A stretch of 64,000 nucleotides of DNA from Symbiodinium natans (lineage: Eukaryota; Sar; Dinophyceae; Suessiales; Symbiodiniaceae), in NCBI GenBank assembly GCA_905221605.1, contig CAJNDS010002509.1, forward strand, positions 200,001 to 264,000. The letters are read 5' to 3'. The notes below the pieces were generated by a model. It was not told the origin of the DNA, ran no database searches, and saw nothing but the letters and a program-made list of their open reading frames with translations. This document shows positions 1 to 11,024 of the stretch, piece by piece (positions within the stretch are counted from its first letter, which is position 1; each line of letters begins with the position of its first letter). Position numbers and translations under genes: made by a program.

Positions 1-244
1 AAAACAACTCGATGACCCAGGTCTGCGTTTGAGCTGTTTTTTTGCAGCTCGCAAATACTTCCCCACGCTCGTTTCTACAAGAATGGTACTATCATGGTTG
101 CTCTTTTATTCTTTTGGGTAGTGTTGTACTGCAGTTTTCTAGATCCTAACCCTAAACCCGAAACCCTAAACCCTACTCCCTGCAGAAGCATAGAACACAT
201 GGCGGCAGTCGTTCTAATTTTTCCTTTGTCTCCATCAAACATAC

Positions 245-321
245 CCAAACCCTGAACCCTGAACCCTGAACCCTAAACCCTAAACCCTAAACCCTAAACC
301 CTAAACCCTAAACCCTAAACC
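245..321 (-). repeat. CCCTAAA interstitial telomere-like array
   Basis: Uninterrupted CCCTAAA heptamers preceded by CCCTGAA variants. It faces a TTTAGGG array about 90 bp away, so the two form an inverted pair around a GC-rich spacer. This is the telomere repeat type of plants, dinoflagellates and some other algae, here internal. Confidence 0.9.
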
Positions 322-411
322 ACGTAGCGCGGCAGGTCCCGGCAGTGCAGCCGCCCCCTCCAGCGCCCCAGCCGGGCCCGAGTAGCGGCTTGGACGCTTT
401 GGCTCTGGGTG

Positions 412-476
412 TAGGGTTTAGGGTTTAGGGTTTAGGGTTTAGGGTTTAGGGTTTAGGGTTTAGGGTTTAGGATTTA
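412..476 (+). repeat. TTTAGGG interstitial telomere-like array
   Basis: About nine TTTAGGG heptamers, decaying at the right end, in opposite orientation to the CCCTAAA array just upstream. Confidence 0.9.
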
Positions 477-1798
477 AGGTTTAGGGCTTAGGGAAACCCT
501 CAACACCCCCTAGCCCTAAGCCCCAAATAAACTCGAAACGCTAGATAAGCGCCCAAAACCCAAACCCGAATCTGACCCCCCCCCCCCCCCCAACAGACAG
601 AAAGACTAAGTCCTAATCCCTAAAACCCAACCCTATATCTCCTTGCAAGGCGTGGCGACAAGCGGGGCTTTATAGGGGCCAGGATCCAGGGGCTAGGATG
701 TAGGTATTAGGGCTTGTGATAGGGTTTAGGGTTTAGGGCTGAAGATCTGTGGGCGACTTAGGCTTTACAAACTTAGTGGTTCAGGCTCAGGGTTTGTGGA
801 GTCCCGGCTGGTGGTCAATGAGTCAAGCTTTGTGCCTTTCCGATGTTGATAAGTTTCTTGTGTAGAGAGTTGCCCCCCCCCCCCCCCCCCCCTTTGTGGG
901 TGGCTCTCAAGTAGAAAGGACGTGTCTGACCCTGATCTGGGGCATCACCAAGTTGCTTACATGCTCAGTGCTTTGCAGGCCTCTTTTGCCCAAACTGGCC
1001 GAACGACCTTGCTTGCCAATCGGGAAAGCGCGCAAAAGAGTTAGCGGGGCTCCATGTGCCATGCTGCAGTCACTTTGTAGTTTGATTCTCCTGTGGTCTG
1101 CTGGCGCATGCTGGTGTTCAGATGATTCCTGCACCGCTGCTTGCACAGGCAAGGTGCACAACTATGACATGCCGGATGGCTTCTGCACCTATACGCAACT
1201 ACATTCGAGGCTGACGCAGCAAGACAAGTGCTGCGCTTGTCCAGCTTGGGGCTGTGCACAGAGATGGATGAGTCTTGGCCATTGTTGAAGATCATTTTCA
1301 TTTTTTATGCATACTTAAACCCAACAAGGAACAAACATGCAATGGTGCAGGAGTGGGGATACCGGATCTTGTGATGGAGGTCTGCAGGGCACCTGTGACC
1401 TGAGCTTGTGTGGTCAGACGGCGCCTCTGGTGCAGAGTAGAAAGCCTTTGCCCTTGTTGGGGAAAGCCCAAGAAACCCCAAAAACCCTGAAAACCCTCAA
1501 AACCCTTGTCCCAGACACCCCGGGAGCATCCCCTAGAAGTCAAACCCCCAACATAGTACCCTGTTGCTACTAGTGAGGTCATTCTTAGGAACCCTTAAGG
1601 GGATCTACTTTTGGATCCTCCCAGGGGTCTTGGGTATAGGAATCTCGCCCTAAACCCTAAACCCTAAACCCTCAGCCCGTAAGGTGCAGGTGTGCGAGTG
1701 CTGGGCGAAACTTCTTGACGGCGTAAGCTGCAGCCAAAAGTCGGCGCAGGTCGAGGAGGGCCTAAGCGTCTTGGTTTTGCCCTGTGGCGCCCTTTCCT

Positions 1799-1799
<1 letters not shown>

Positions 1800-1830
<31 letters not shown>

Positions 1831-1967
1831 GGGGGGGGGGGGAGGGGGGGGGGGGGGGGGGGGGGAGGGGGGGGGGGGGGGGGGGGGGGAGGGGGGGGGG
1901 GGGGGGGGGGGGGGGAGGGGGGGGGGGGGGGAGGGGGGGGGGGGAGGAGGGGGGGGGGGGGGGGGGG
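1800..1967 (+). repeat. Poly-G tract with sparse A interruptions
   Basis: About 160 bp of almost pure G following a T-run, interrupted by single A or GA at irregular spacing. It could form many G-quadruplexes. The two glycine-rich ORFs crossing it are products of the tract. Length is uncertain because such tracts assemble poorly. Confidence 0.9.
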
Positions 1968-2043
1968 TTCCCTTATTACAAACAGAAGCCCGAAACCCGA
2001 AACCCTAAAAAAGGCACCCTTTTCGAAAAAAGCGTACCCTTTT

Positions 2044-2217
2044 TAGAAGATGGTTACTGCATGGGCTACCGAGGCTTAGAAAAAACAGCACACCCTTCTT
2101 TTAAGATGGTTACCGGGCGTGCGGATCGCTGCTATGCCTCTTGGTAGCACAGTGGTACCCTTTACCCCTTTCTTGGGCTGAGAGGGTTGCCGGGTACTCT
2201 CTAGGGGCCCGGGGGGG

Positions 2218-2258
<41 letters not shown>

Positions 2259-2430
2259 CAAAATCCACCTGCAAACCCTAAACCCAAACCCGAACCCTAA
2301 ACCCTAATCCCTTACTCAAATATGGTTACTGTGCCACCAAGGCCTGCAAAGGGATTGAATACCGTCCACTAACAGGCCACTGTCAGCTTCTTGGCAGCCC
2401 AGTGCCACCCTTTCCCCTTTTTTTTGGTTC
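2044..2430. repeat. Diverged short repeat pair
   Basis: Two related segments, about 2,044-2,180 and 2,318-2,430. Both start near TATGGTTACTG or GATGGTTACTG, include CTTGGTAGCACAGTG or CTTGGCAGCCCAGTG, and end in ACCCTTTNCCCTTT. They look like two copies of one small element separated by a G tract and CCCTAAA repeats. Confidence 0.5.
2208..2257 (+). repeat. Poly-G tract
   Basis: A second G tract after a short GGCCCGG-type start. It follows the first of two related segments that begin GGTTAC and end in a pyrimidine-rich run, so it may be the expanded end of a short element. Confidence 0.8.
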
Positions 2431-2682
2431 AAGGCTCCCATTGTAAAGTAACCAACACCCCCCAAAAAAAGGTTTTACTATGAGTCCTGGGCAACCTTGA
2501 ACCTGAACCCCTTAACCCTGAACCCTAAGCCCTAAACCCTAAACCCTAAACCCTAAACCCTCAACCCTAAACCCTAAACCCTTGGGCTGCCAAGGCTTTG
2601 CTTCGATGTCACACCGGTCACTCCGGCGAGTGGTGCAGAAGTCTGGGCTCCAGTACAGGGAAGGCGTGTGGATTCGCTGAAA

Positions 2683-2800
2683 CTGGGTTTTGGAGTACTA
2701 CACTTCAACACATGTTTTTGGGTTTCTGGGTTGCTATAATAGCTACTTAAACCTAAAAAGTATATACTTTCTTTTCCAGGGTCTACTCCAAAGCTAAGGA
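2683..2800. mobile_element. MITE-like element, family I, copy 1
   Basis: About 115 bp with short terminal inverted repeats (TTTTGGAGTA left, TACTCCAAAGC right) around GGGTTGCTATAATAGCTAC. A second copy lies at 49,768-49,876, differing by scattered substitutions and small deletions. No coding capacity, so a non-autonomous element is inferred. Confidence 0.65.
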
Positions 2801-3007
2801 ATTCAACCAATTCAAGCACCACTCCTGAACCACAAGACTGCGCCGACCAAAACAGTGATGGAATCGCTTGCTTCTACGTTGAACGTTTCTCGCCCAACCC
2901 GGTGAGCAGTGAGTCTTCCACGCGCACCGGCACACGAAGTCGTCTCGGCCTCCTTGCGGCCATTTTGCTGCCATTGGGCTGCATCGGATGAGACCCCAGG
3001 CCGCACC

Positions 3008-3120
3008 ATCGCTTGGGGGATTCCGAATATGAGGGGCCCCGAATGTGAACCCCTAAATAGTAGGATTCCCTTATAAAAAGTGGACCCCCAATCAAGTACC
3101 CCAAATTTCGGAAACGTTTC
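3008..3120. mobile_element. MITE-like element, family E
   Basis: An imperfect palindrome with GGGGATTCCGAA at the left, TAGTAGGATTCCCTTAT in the middle and TTTCGGAAAC at the right. It resembles 9,765-9,868, 30,000-30,085 and 45,137-45,244, which share GGGGTCC, a TAGGATCCC core and TTTCGTAAAC or TTTCGGAAAC ends. Confidence 0.5.
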
Positions 3121-4660
3121 ACTCCTCGTCTTTTGGCAGCCCGTGGATCCCTCGCGCTAGCCAACTAGATGACGGGCGAAAATGCGACAAAACAGCACAG
3201 GCGCACGTGCTGTTCTCCTCGCGAAGACCCAGAGATCGCGCGCGACCATGGAGAAAAGAAAGCAGCGCGTGCAGTGCATGTGGTGCATGTTTAGGGTTTA
3301 GGGTTTAGGGTTTAGGCTTTAGGGTTTAGGGTTTAGGGTTTAGGGTTTAGGGATACGAAAGAGAACGAGAGGAGGGATGGCTCCTCGCAGCCTCACTTCG
3401 AGCTATTCAGAAACCCCAGGATCTAAACGTTAGTATCCTGACTTGCTTCGCAGGGAATGTGGGCCCCCTTTACGGCGCCCTCCCACCCCCCAACCCGGTA
3501 GCCCATGAATTGAAGAATTGTTGAGGCCCTTTTGCTCACCTGACATGAAGGCTTGGGATGTGTCATTAGGGTTTAGGGTCAGGGTTTTGGGTTTAGGGCT
3601 TAGGGCTTAGGGCTTCGGGCTTAGGGCTTGGGGTTTCGGGTTTAGGGTTTAGACTTCATAACCCTGAAAAACGACTTCTCTAGAGTTGTTTGGGGGGATT
3701 AGAGCCGAATAGCCCTTCCTGGCTCCCCCCTCCGTCGTCTTTGCTCCAGCAGGCTATGGAGCGGGTCAGCAGCAGGCCAACAGAACAGGGTATTGGGCTG
3801 AGTGTTGTTCATGTTTATGGGTGAATAGCATAGTTTCGCAATTTCGAAACGGTGCTTATAGCAATCCAGCTGGTGAGTGCATGTATGGCTCGTTCTATAT
3901 ACTGGTGAGTGTATGCATGGGGCACAAAGGACACACCCTGAGCCCGAAGCTCGAAGCCCTAAGCCCTAAACCCTAAACCCTAAACCCGAAACCCTAAACC
4001 CTAAACCCACTATGTTGTTCTGTCCTTTAGTGCCCCTCCTAGCGCCGGCTTTACACTCCAGCATCTCGAGATTCCCAGGCCTAAGCCGCTAAACCCTAAA
4101 CCCCTAAATCCCAAACCCTAAATTAGGATTTTGGGTTTAGGGCTTAGGGTTTAGGGGTACCCCTAATCCCTAAATCCCAAATCCCAAACCCTAAACCCCC
4201 AAGCCTAAACCCGGTTGGCATTTGGGGATGCGCAAAAGCTTACTTGACATTCGCGTTTACCTAGGGGCCTATTCACTGGCAGATTTCCAGAATTTGTAGG
4301 GTTTTGGGTTTAGGGTTAGGGTTCGCGAATTAGAGCTTAGGGCTAAACAAACTTGGGGTTTAGGGTTTAGGGTTTAGGGTTTAGGGTTTAGGGCAGCTAG
4401 GGCTTGGGGTCTGAGGGTTTAGGGCTTCATTGCGGCTCTGAGATTCGAAGCTGGGGGATTTCTCTTACTACGGGTTATAGGGTTTAGGGTTATAGGGTAT
4501 AGGGTTTAGGGTTTAGGGTTTAGGGTTCCTGTACCCAAAAAAACGACCCATGACAGGGTTGCTTCGGGGGGGACTTTGCAGGCCTAGAGGCCGATCTTGG
4601 CATTCTTGTGAGTCCGAATGATTCTTGGTTTGTGCTTGCAATACAACTCAAAAACTGGCC

Positions 4661-4746
4661 CTAAACCCTAAACCCTAAACCCTAAACCCTAAACCCTAAA
4701 CCCTAAACCCTACACCCTACACCCTAAACCCTAAACCCTAAACCCT
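4661..4746 (-). repeat. CCCTAAA array
   Basis: About twelve CCCTAAA units with two CCCTACA variants in the middle. Confidence 0.9.
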
Positions 4747-5583
4747 ATGTTTGATACTCATGTGGGAGGCTTCCAGAAGCTAACGTTACTTTATAAAGTC
4801 CGGATGCCTCTTTGTCTGTTACCCTACAACCTTAATACAGCCCATAGATACGCCAATAAGAACCCCGGATATATGCCCCTATAAAACAGAAAGCCTACTT
4901 AATGAGACCACCAACCTATGGAAGCGTTACTTTTTTGAGGTTCCTACCATTTAGATAATTAACGGAGTTATGGGTGCACAGTGCATAAGGAGCTCCACAG
5001 CTTTAGGAAACGTCCATTCGAAGGGGCGAGTGGCTTCCTGCCAGGGCATATTCATGAGAACCCCCTTAACCCTAAACCCCGAACCCAAAAAAACCTACAC
5101 CCCGAAGCCTGAACCCCCAAATGCCTAAACCCTGAACTCTAAACCCTAAAGACTTGTATGAACCCCAATAATCCCAAGGTAGGTGGGAAGCTTGGGGTGT
5201 GGGCATTCTAGACGAAGCCTTTACCGTTAACAGATTATTTCTGGGGTTGCCCCCCAAAAACTGGCCTTTTTGGGGGGTCCTTATCAATATGGGTTACCCT
5301 TTGGCTCTAAGGATTCTTGTTTTAGGTTTTTGGGCCTCAGGGCCTTCATATAGAAGGCTTTTGGGCCTGGTTCGAGGTGGGTGTCGGCCACAGTTTTGGG
5401 CTTCACCCACTCAGTCCGAGGGTAAGCTGACGTGAGACATTGCATGGGGATGGATATAGCTTCTGCCATCTCCCCTTTTTCAAAAAGGTGGTGTGACCGT
5501 GTGAGTGCTCGAAGCCAAACGGGGTCGCGTCATACACTTCGTATCCGTAGAGGGACCTGCGGAGAAGCCTGTTGGCCAGGAAC

Positions 5584-5690
5584 CCTAAGGGTCCATGTAC
5601 CTATATAGTACATACTTGGGCCTTAAAGGGGTTCCTATATAGTAGCTTTAGGGCCCAAAATAGATACATTAGGTACATGGACCCTAGGGG
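5584..5690. mobile_element. MITE-like element, family A, copy 1
   Basis: About 105 bp near-palindrome with ends GGGTCCATGTACCTA and TAGGTACATGGACCC and an interior GGGGTTCCTATATAGTAGC. This is the commonest short element of the window, with seven further copies or parts. Confidence 0.75.
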
Positions 5691-5768
5691 AGTGGCACGC
5701 GGAGGGCATAGCCCGATGCAGAGGCGACGTTTCTTGCCTGGCCTAGCACCTGAAGGATGACCTTCTTG

Positions 5769-5869
5769 CCCAAAGGATCCATGTACCTATATATAGTATA
5801 TACTTGGGCCTTACAGGGGTTCCTATATAGTAGCTTTAGGGCCCATGTAGGTACATGGATCCTTTTGGG
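5769..5869. mobile_element. MITE-like element, family A, copy 2
   Basis: Ends CCCAAAGGATCCATGTAC and GTACATGGATCCTTTTGGG form an almost perfect terminal inverted repeat. It lies only 80 bp from copy 1. Confidence 0.8.
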
Positions 5870-6106
5870 AAGAGCCATATCGCGAGGATGGCACGCTGTC
5901 TTGCCCTATGCCAGCTTTCTGGTGGCGGGCCTGCCTAGTTGTTGCGGTGTGCGAAGGCATCCAAGCCCTGTTGCTTATCGGGGCGTTCGCCAGGGTGAAC
6001 TCCAAGTGGAGGGGGCAATGACGCTTGCGGAGCCCCCAGAGAAGCAAGGAGGGATCGGCGCCTTAGGCGAGGCTTGCTGCGCATCCCACCGTGTGCAACT
6101 CGCCGC

Positions 6107-6149
6107 TCACTCACTCACTCACTCACTCACTCACTCGCTCACTCACTCA
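6107..6149 (+). repeat. ACTC microsatellite
   Basis: Tandem ACTC tetranucleotides with one GCTC interruption. Confidence 0.9.
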
Positions 6150-7839
6150 AGGTTTTGGGGTATTTGGGGCGTAGGCGTCAAAGTTGGGGGTATATCATAG
6201 GGGTACTCCTATTTTGAAACATATCCATTTGACAAACTTAATGTTGTGGCAGCCTTTCCTTTTTGATAGCAGGAGTACACGAGGCTGTAGGCCGAACTGA
6301 ATGTTGAGCCCCAAACCCTAACCCCTATCTTCACCCTATATAACCTAAACCCTAAGCTCGATAAACTTTCAATCCTACACCCAAAACACTACACCCTCAA
6401 CCCAACATGCCCCACTGTGCCAGGGCCAAGGCGGTATGGGAGGTGGACTCCTGTGACCTCTGTTGAGAGGAAACCAAAGTTTCAAGTTCAGATCCCAATG
6501 TCCGCTGAGCCTTGCGGTTTCTGGTTTAGGGCTTAGGGCTCCCATATCCTTACCACCCCAAGGCCTTGGTGGATTCCACCTTGAATCCTAAACTGGCGCA
6601 AGTCCTAACCTGAACTCCTAACTGCTTCTGCACTTTCTATGCCCGAAACCCTGCGGTTTCGGGTTTAGGGTTTAGGGAGCCTCTTTAAGAACCTCCCGCT
6701 TCAAACCCTACGATCCTCAACCTATAATTTGGAACCCGAAAGACATAGTCCCGATTAAGGACTGTTAGTATAAGGGGGAACATCCCAAGTTCAGGGGTTC
6801 AGGGTCCTATTTTCAAGCTGAATTTCGGGTTTGGCTTGATAGGCTTAGGATAACGGGCTTTGCTGCAGTTCGCAAATTTGTACGGTTGCCCCCTTGTTGA
6901 AAACAGTTTATGGATTCTTAAGGGAGGGGGCTTCGTGGGGGGTAGGTGCCTGGGGAACCTTCGGGAAGCTTAGGCTATTAGGGAGCGCAGATTTTGGGGC
7001 ACGGGGAAGCCCAGTCCCCCCCCCACCCACCTAAACCCCTAAACCCTCAAGCCTCAACCCTGAATCCTAAAATGTTAACGGTCCCATAGCCATAACCCCT
7101 GCCAAGGCTAGGTGCGGGCAAGGGTTAATTAGCAACAACAACCCCAAACCTTAAGTCAGGGCACAGAATTTGCCGCCCGCGCCGTGGGCGCAGTTTCGGA
7201 ACCGCAGAATATTCGTTTCTGGGGTCGTGTTTTTGGCTCCAAGTTTTTGTTTATTTGTCGACCCTTAAACGACTAAACCCCAATCCCCGAAACCCCTCAA
7301 CCCAAAACAAACCCTAAACCCCTGCCCTAAACCCTAACCCGTAAACCCTAAACCCCTAAACCCCACACCCCTAAAGGCCTCCCTTAAACCCCAAATCCGA
7401 ACCCCCTCATCCCCAAACCCTAAACCCCTTCATGCCTACACCCCAAAGCCCTGAATCCTGAGACCCTCAACCCTAAACCCCAAACCCTAAACTCTAAACC
7501 CTAAACCCTAAACCCCAAACCCTCAACCCTTCAGGTACCAGGTCTTCCTTGGGATGGGGACCATGATGGGTGCTCCTCAGTGGCAAGCCACTAGTTCATT
7601 GAGGCTTCACAGCTCCTAGGTCCAAGACCCATAAAGCCTCTAACCTGATACTATTGTTTTTTTGGGTAGCCAATAAGCCCTAAACCCTAAACCCTAAACC
7701 CTATAGGGTTTAGGTGGTTCATAGCCTTCGTAAATCCGAAACCCTAAACCCTAAACCCGAAACCCTATAGCGCTTCGTTGGTTGACGGATGGTTTTCAAA
7801 AGCATCTTTCCTTTGTCTTTCTGGGATGCTTTTGAGGTT

Positions 7840-8074
7840 GGGCTTAGTTATAGAGTTGCTACTGTTAGGGTTTAGGGTTTAGGGTTGAGGGGTTGAGGGG
7901 TTGAGGGGTTGAGGGGTTGAGGGGTTGAGGGGTTGAGGGGTTGAGGGGTTGAGGGATGTTCGCCCCGACCCCCCCCCCCCCCCCCCCCCCCCTCCCAGCC
8001 CAGACGAGATTGGCCTCCCTTGCTCAGGACAGGGGTTTCCGGGCGAAGGGCTTAGCTATAGAGTTGCTACTGTT
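7840..8074. repeat. Telomere-like/TTGAGGGG block between direct repeats
   Basis: A near-identical 26-bp sequence, GGCTTAG(T/C)TATAGAGTTG followed by CTACTGTT, occurs at about 7,841-7,866 and 8,049-8,074. Between the copies lie TTTAGGG units, about nine TTGAGGGG octamers (7,885-7,955), a poly-C tract and some unique sequence. The arrangement is that of an insertion with duplicated target. Confidence 0.7.
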
Positions 8075-9000
8075 CGGGTTTAGGGGTTTAGGGTTTAAGT
8101 TTAAGGTTTATAGGGTTTAGGGAACCCTAGACCCTAAACCCGATTTGGGTGTACAGGGTGTTTAGGCTTGCGAGGGCTCTGCCGTGAGGATTTGTAAGGG
8201 GTTTGAACTGTGATTGTGCTCGGATCCCGATGGCAGGACCACTTCCGCCACAACCTGTGCTAGAGCATAGCCGAAGGTTGCAGCAATTCGTAAGCTTCAT
8301 CGGGGTTCCACACATATGACACCTACCCCCCCCCCCAACCCTCATCCCAACCCCAACCCTTCACCCCAGCACCACATCATCCGTCCTCAGGGCTTCTGGC
8401 TGTGAACCTCGTGCTGACCTGGCTTTATTTGGGTTTAGGACCTGTTTAGTTTAGGGTTTCAGGGTTTCAGGGTTCTTGGGACCCAGAGTGGCCTTATTGC
8501 CTTGTTTGGATCCCTTAAAAACCCCTTTAAAACCGGAAAGGGCACCTGTTTATTCCTAGCTTGCTCTTGGGCCTAGTCAGGCTAGTGGGTTTAGGGGTTA
8601 GGGCTTACGGTGGTTGGGGCTTCGCTTTGTAAACTGGAGGCTTGAAGGAAGCAGGGCGCTTGGCCTAGATGCCTTTTAGATCCTGCATTCCCGAGATCTA
8701 TAATTGTCCTTGAATGGGGCACTGCTCATTCACTTATATGATATGGGTATTTCGCTAAATAAGGTACCCCTGTTATACCCAAGTAGAATAGCCGTAAAGG
8801 CCCAAAATGGTACCCCCCCCCCATTTTCGGAAACCCAGTAAACCTTCGAATCCTAACCTTTCGCACTCTACAACGCTTTGGTATGGTGCACTCTAGCTCA
8901 CAGCCGGTTGGGGTTCTGAAGGAGTCAATTGAAGCATCTTCCTTGGTCTACTTTAACCCTAACCCGAAACCCTCAACCCTAAAGCATGCCTGCTGACACC

Positions 9001-9125
9001 GAATCCCAATATGCATGCGCAGCAAGTACCAGCTTTCCTGGAGCCTTCCCGACTATGTAGGGTTTCCAATCCTCCCAATATGGCGCGCAGCAAGTACCAC
9101 TTTCCTGGAGCCTTCCCGACTATGG
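9001..9125. repeat. Tandem duplication next to TTTAGGG sequence
   Basis: A roughly 50-bp segment (CAGCAAGTACC, then CTTTCCTGGAGCCTTCCCGA, then CTATG) occurs twice with a 73-bp offset. The first copy is followed by a short GTAGGGTTT remnant, the second by a long TTTAGGG/TTTAGGGG array. Confidence 0.75.
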
Positions 9126-9258
9126 TTTAGGGTTTAGGGGTTTAGGGGTTTAGGGTTAGGGGTTTTAGGGTTGTTTCGGGGTTTCGGGGTTAGGGGTTTA
9201 GGGGTTTAGGGGTTTAGGGGTTTAGGGGTTTAGGGGTTTAGGGGTTTGGGGTTTAGGG
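9123..9258 (+). repeat. TTTAGGG/TTTAGGGG array
   Basis: Mixed heptamers and octamers; the right half is dominated by the eight-base TTTAGGGG form. Confidence 0.85.
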
Positions 9259-9764
9259 TTCAGGGTTGTTATTTTTAGGCCGCGAGCCGGGGTGGAGGGT
9301 TAGGGTTTAGTGTTACTAGTTTTAGGGGTGAGAGCATTCGTGGACATTCTATTCCCTAGAGGTTTGGGTTAGGGTTTAGGGTTTAGGGTTTAGGGTTTAG
9401 GGTTTAGGGTTGGGGGTTCCCGAGCCCTACTTGAAGAAAGCTACGGACCCTAAATCCAGCAGCCAAACCGCTCTTGTCATGGGTTTCCCTATACCTCCCT
9501 CTATAACCCATCATGGGTTTCCCCTTAAGGGTTTAGGGTTTAAGGTTTAGGGTTTAGGGTTTGGGCTACTACCCCCCTCTATACCCACCCCCCCCCCCCC
9601 CCTAGGTTCCCCCAGAATTCTAGGCTATTCAGGGATAGTCAGTTAAGCCCAATTAAGGTTATTTAAGGGGGGAATCTAGGGGGGTTAGTATGGAGTGGGG
9701 TGGTAGGGAACCCATGATCTTGAGAACTTTAGGGTTTAGGGTTTAGGGTTTAGGGTCACTCGGA

Positions 9765-9868
9765 GGCTTACGAAACTGTGGGTACCCTTTTGGGGTCCTT
9801 GTGTGTTAAAGGGGATCCTACTATTTGGGGTCCTATATTGGGGGTCCCTGATTTTCGTAAACCCCCAC
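9765..9868. mobile_element. MITE-like element, family E
   Basis: Ends TTACGAAA and TTTCGTAAAC flank GGGTACCC, two GGGGTCC motifs and AGGGGATCCTACTATT. Short and non-coding. Confidence 0.55.
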
Positions 9869-10639
9869 TTGGCTTGATGTAAAGGAGACGAGCAAGTCAT
9901 GATGTTCAGTTCCTATGTTCAAAATTTTTTACAGGGCTCTAGCAAAAGTTAAGATTCGGGTTGGGGTGCAGGGTTCATGAACCCTAAACCCTAAACCGTA
10001 CACCCTACACCCTAAACCCTAAACCCTAAACCCATAATGACGAGCGCCCTGAAGGGGGCCGGGGGGGTCTTGAGCTGCTCGCAAGCTTCCCAGCAGTGAG
10101 GTGTCGCGCATGTTTGGGCCCAGACGAATCACGGTCATCCACAAGGCCAGTTAGCTCTTCTGTCAGCATGTCTTGAGTAGGGTTTTGGGTTTTGGGTTTT
10201 GGGTTTTGGGTTTAGGGTTTAGGGTTTAGGGTTTAGGGTTTAGGGTAGTTGTAGGCCTCATATAGGCTCGAGCTCTTCATCTTCTTTCGTGCAACGCTGT
10301 ACCACCTACACACAAAGTTGAAACTCCAAGAAACCCCCCCAAGGCCAAAACGCGTGGTCAGCAGCCCAAACGCCGCAAACCCCAGACCCTGACCCCCCCT
10401 TTCCCAAACAAGATGAACAACACTAGACATCATCATAGTAAAAGTACTAAGTGTTAAAAGAGACTTTGACAAACAAGCAGAAGAAGAAAAAAGTGCCAAA
10501 CAAACGCCGTCCGACAATTTCGGCTCGCGGGTTCTTGTTCGGGCGGCAGTGAAGACCCGGGTTTTGGCTTCGAGCGCAGCTGCGGCCTTTCGAAGGGTTC
10601 GTTGTATGGGGGTTTGGGGTCTGGTGTTGATGTTTAGCG

Positions 10640-10745
10640 AGAGGCGCCCCCCCCCCCCCTGTATAAGTAGAGCTACAAGGACCCTAAATTGGGTTATAAG
10701 GATCCGAACCCAGGTTATAAGTCCCTTAAAGAAGTAAGTATTGTA
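10640..10745 (-). mobile_element. MITE-like element, family B, truncated reverse copy
   Basis: The reverse complement of the family B interior (TATAAGTAGAG, CCTAAATTGGGTTATAAGGA, AGGTTATAAGTCCCTTAA), preceded by a poly-C tract where other copies have poly-G. One end is degraded. Confidence 0.65.
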
Positions 10746-11024
10746 AGGAGGTAAGGAGACCCTTCTTGTAGGGTTTAGGGCTTACCTAAACCCTAAACTG
10801 TAAACCCTAAACCCTAAACCCTTAAGGGGGCCCCTCCTTGCAGGGCTCTAATGCAGTCCAAACTCCTAAAGTCTGGGGTGAGGTGACAGAAAGGTTGCAG
10901 GCTTGCGGGAGTCGAGGCGTGGACCAGCTGACGTTTAGGTTTCAGGGTTCAGGGTTCAGGGTTTAGGGTTTAGGGTTTAGGGTTTAGGGTTCAGGGTTTA
11001 GGGGTTGACGCCTGAGGAAGCATC

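Larger units (their letters stand above)
1..11024. other. Repeat-dominated region without a confident gene
   Basis: This stretch is blocks of TTTAGGG or CCCTAAA (often with variants such as CCCGAAA or CCCTGAA) separated by 100-600 bp of unrelated sequence, homopolymer G/C tracts and short inverted-repeat elements listed separately. ORFs of 60-150 codons exist but have repeat-like or low-complexity composition. Short exons cannot be excluded; I see none with clear protein character. Confidence 0.6.

Noticed and set aside
1-480. True chromosome end
   Set aside because: Arrays are short, in both orientations, and equally common throughout the window.
1684-2046. Glycine-rich ORFs in the poly-G tract
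   Set aside because: They exist only because GGG is Gly; no other protein character.
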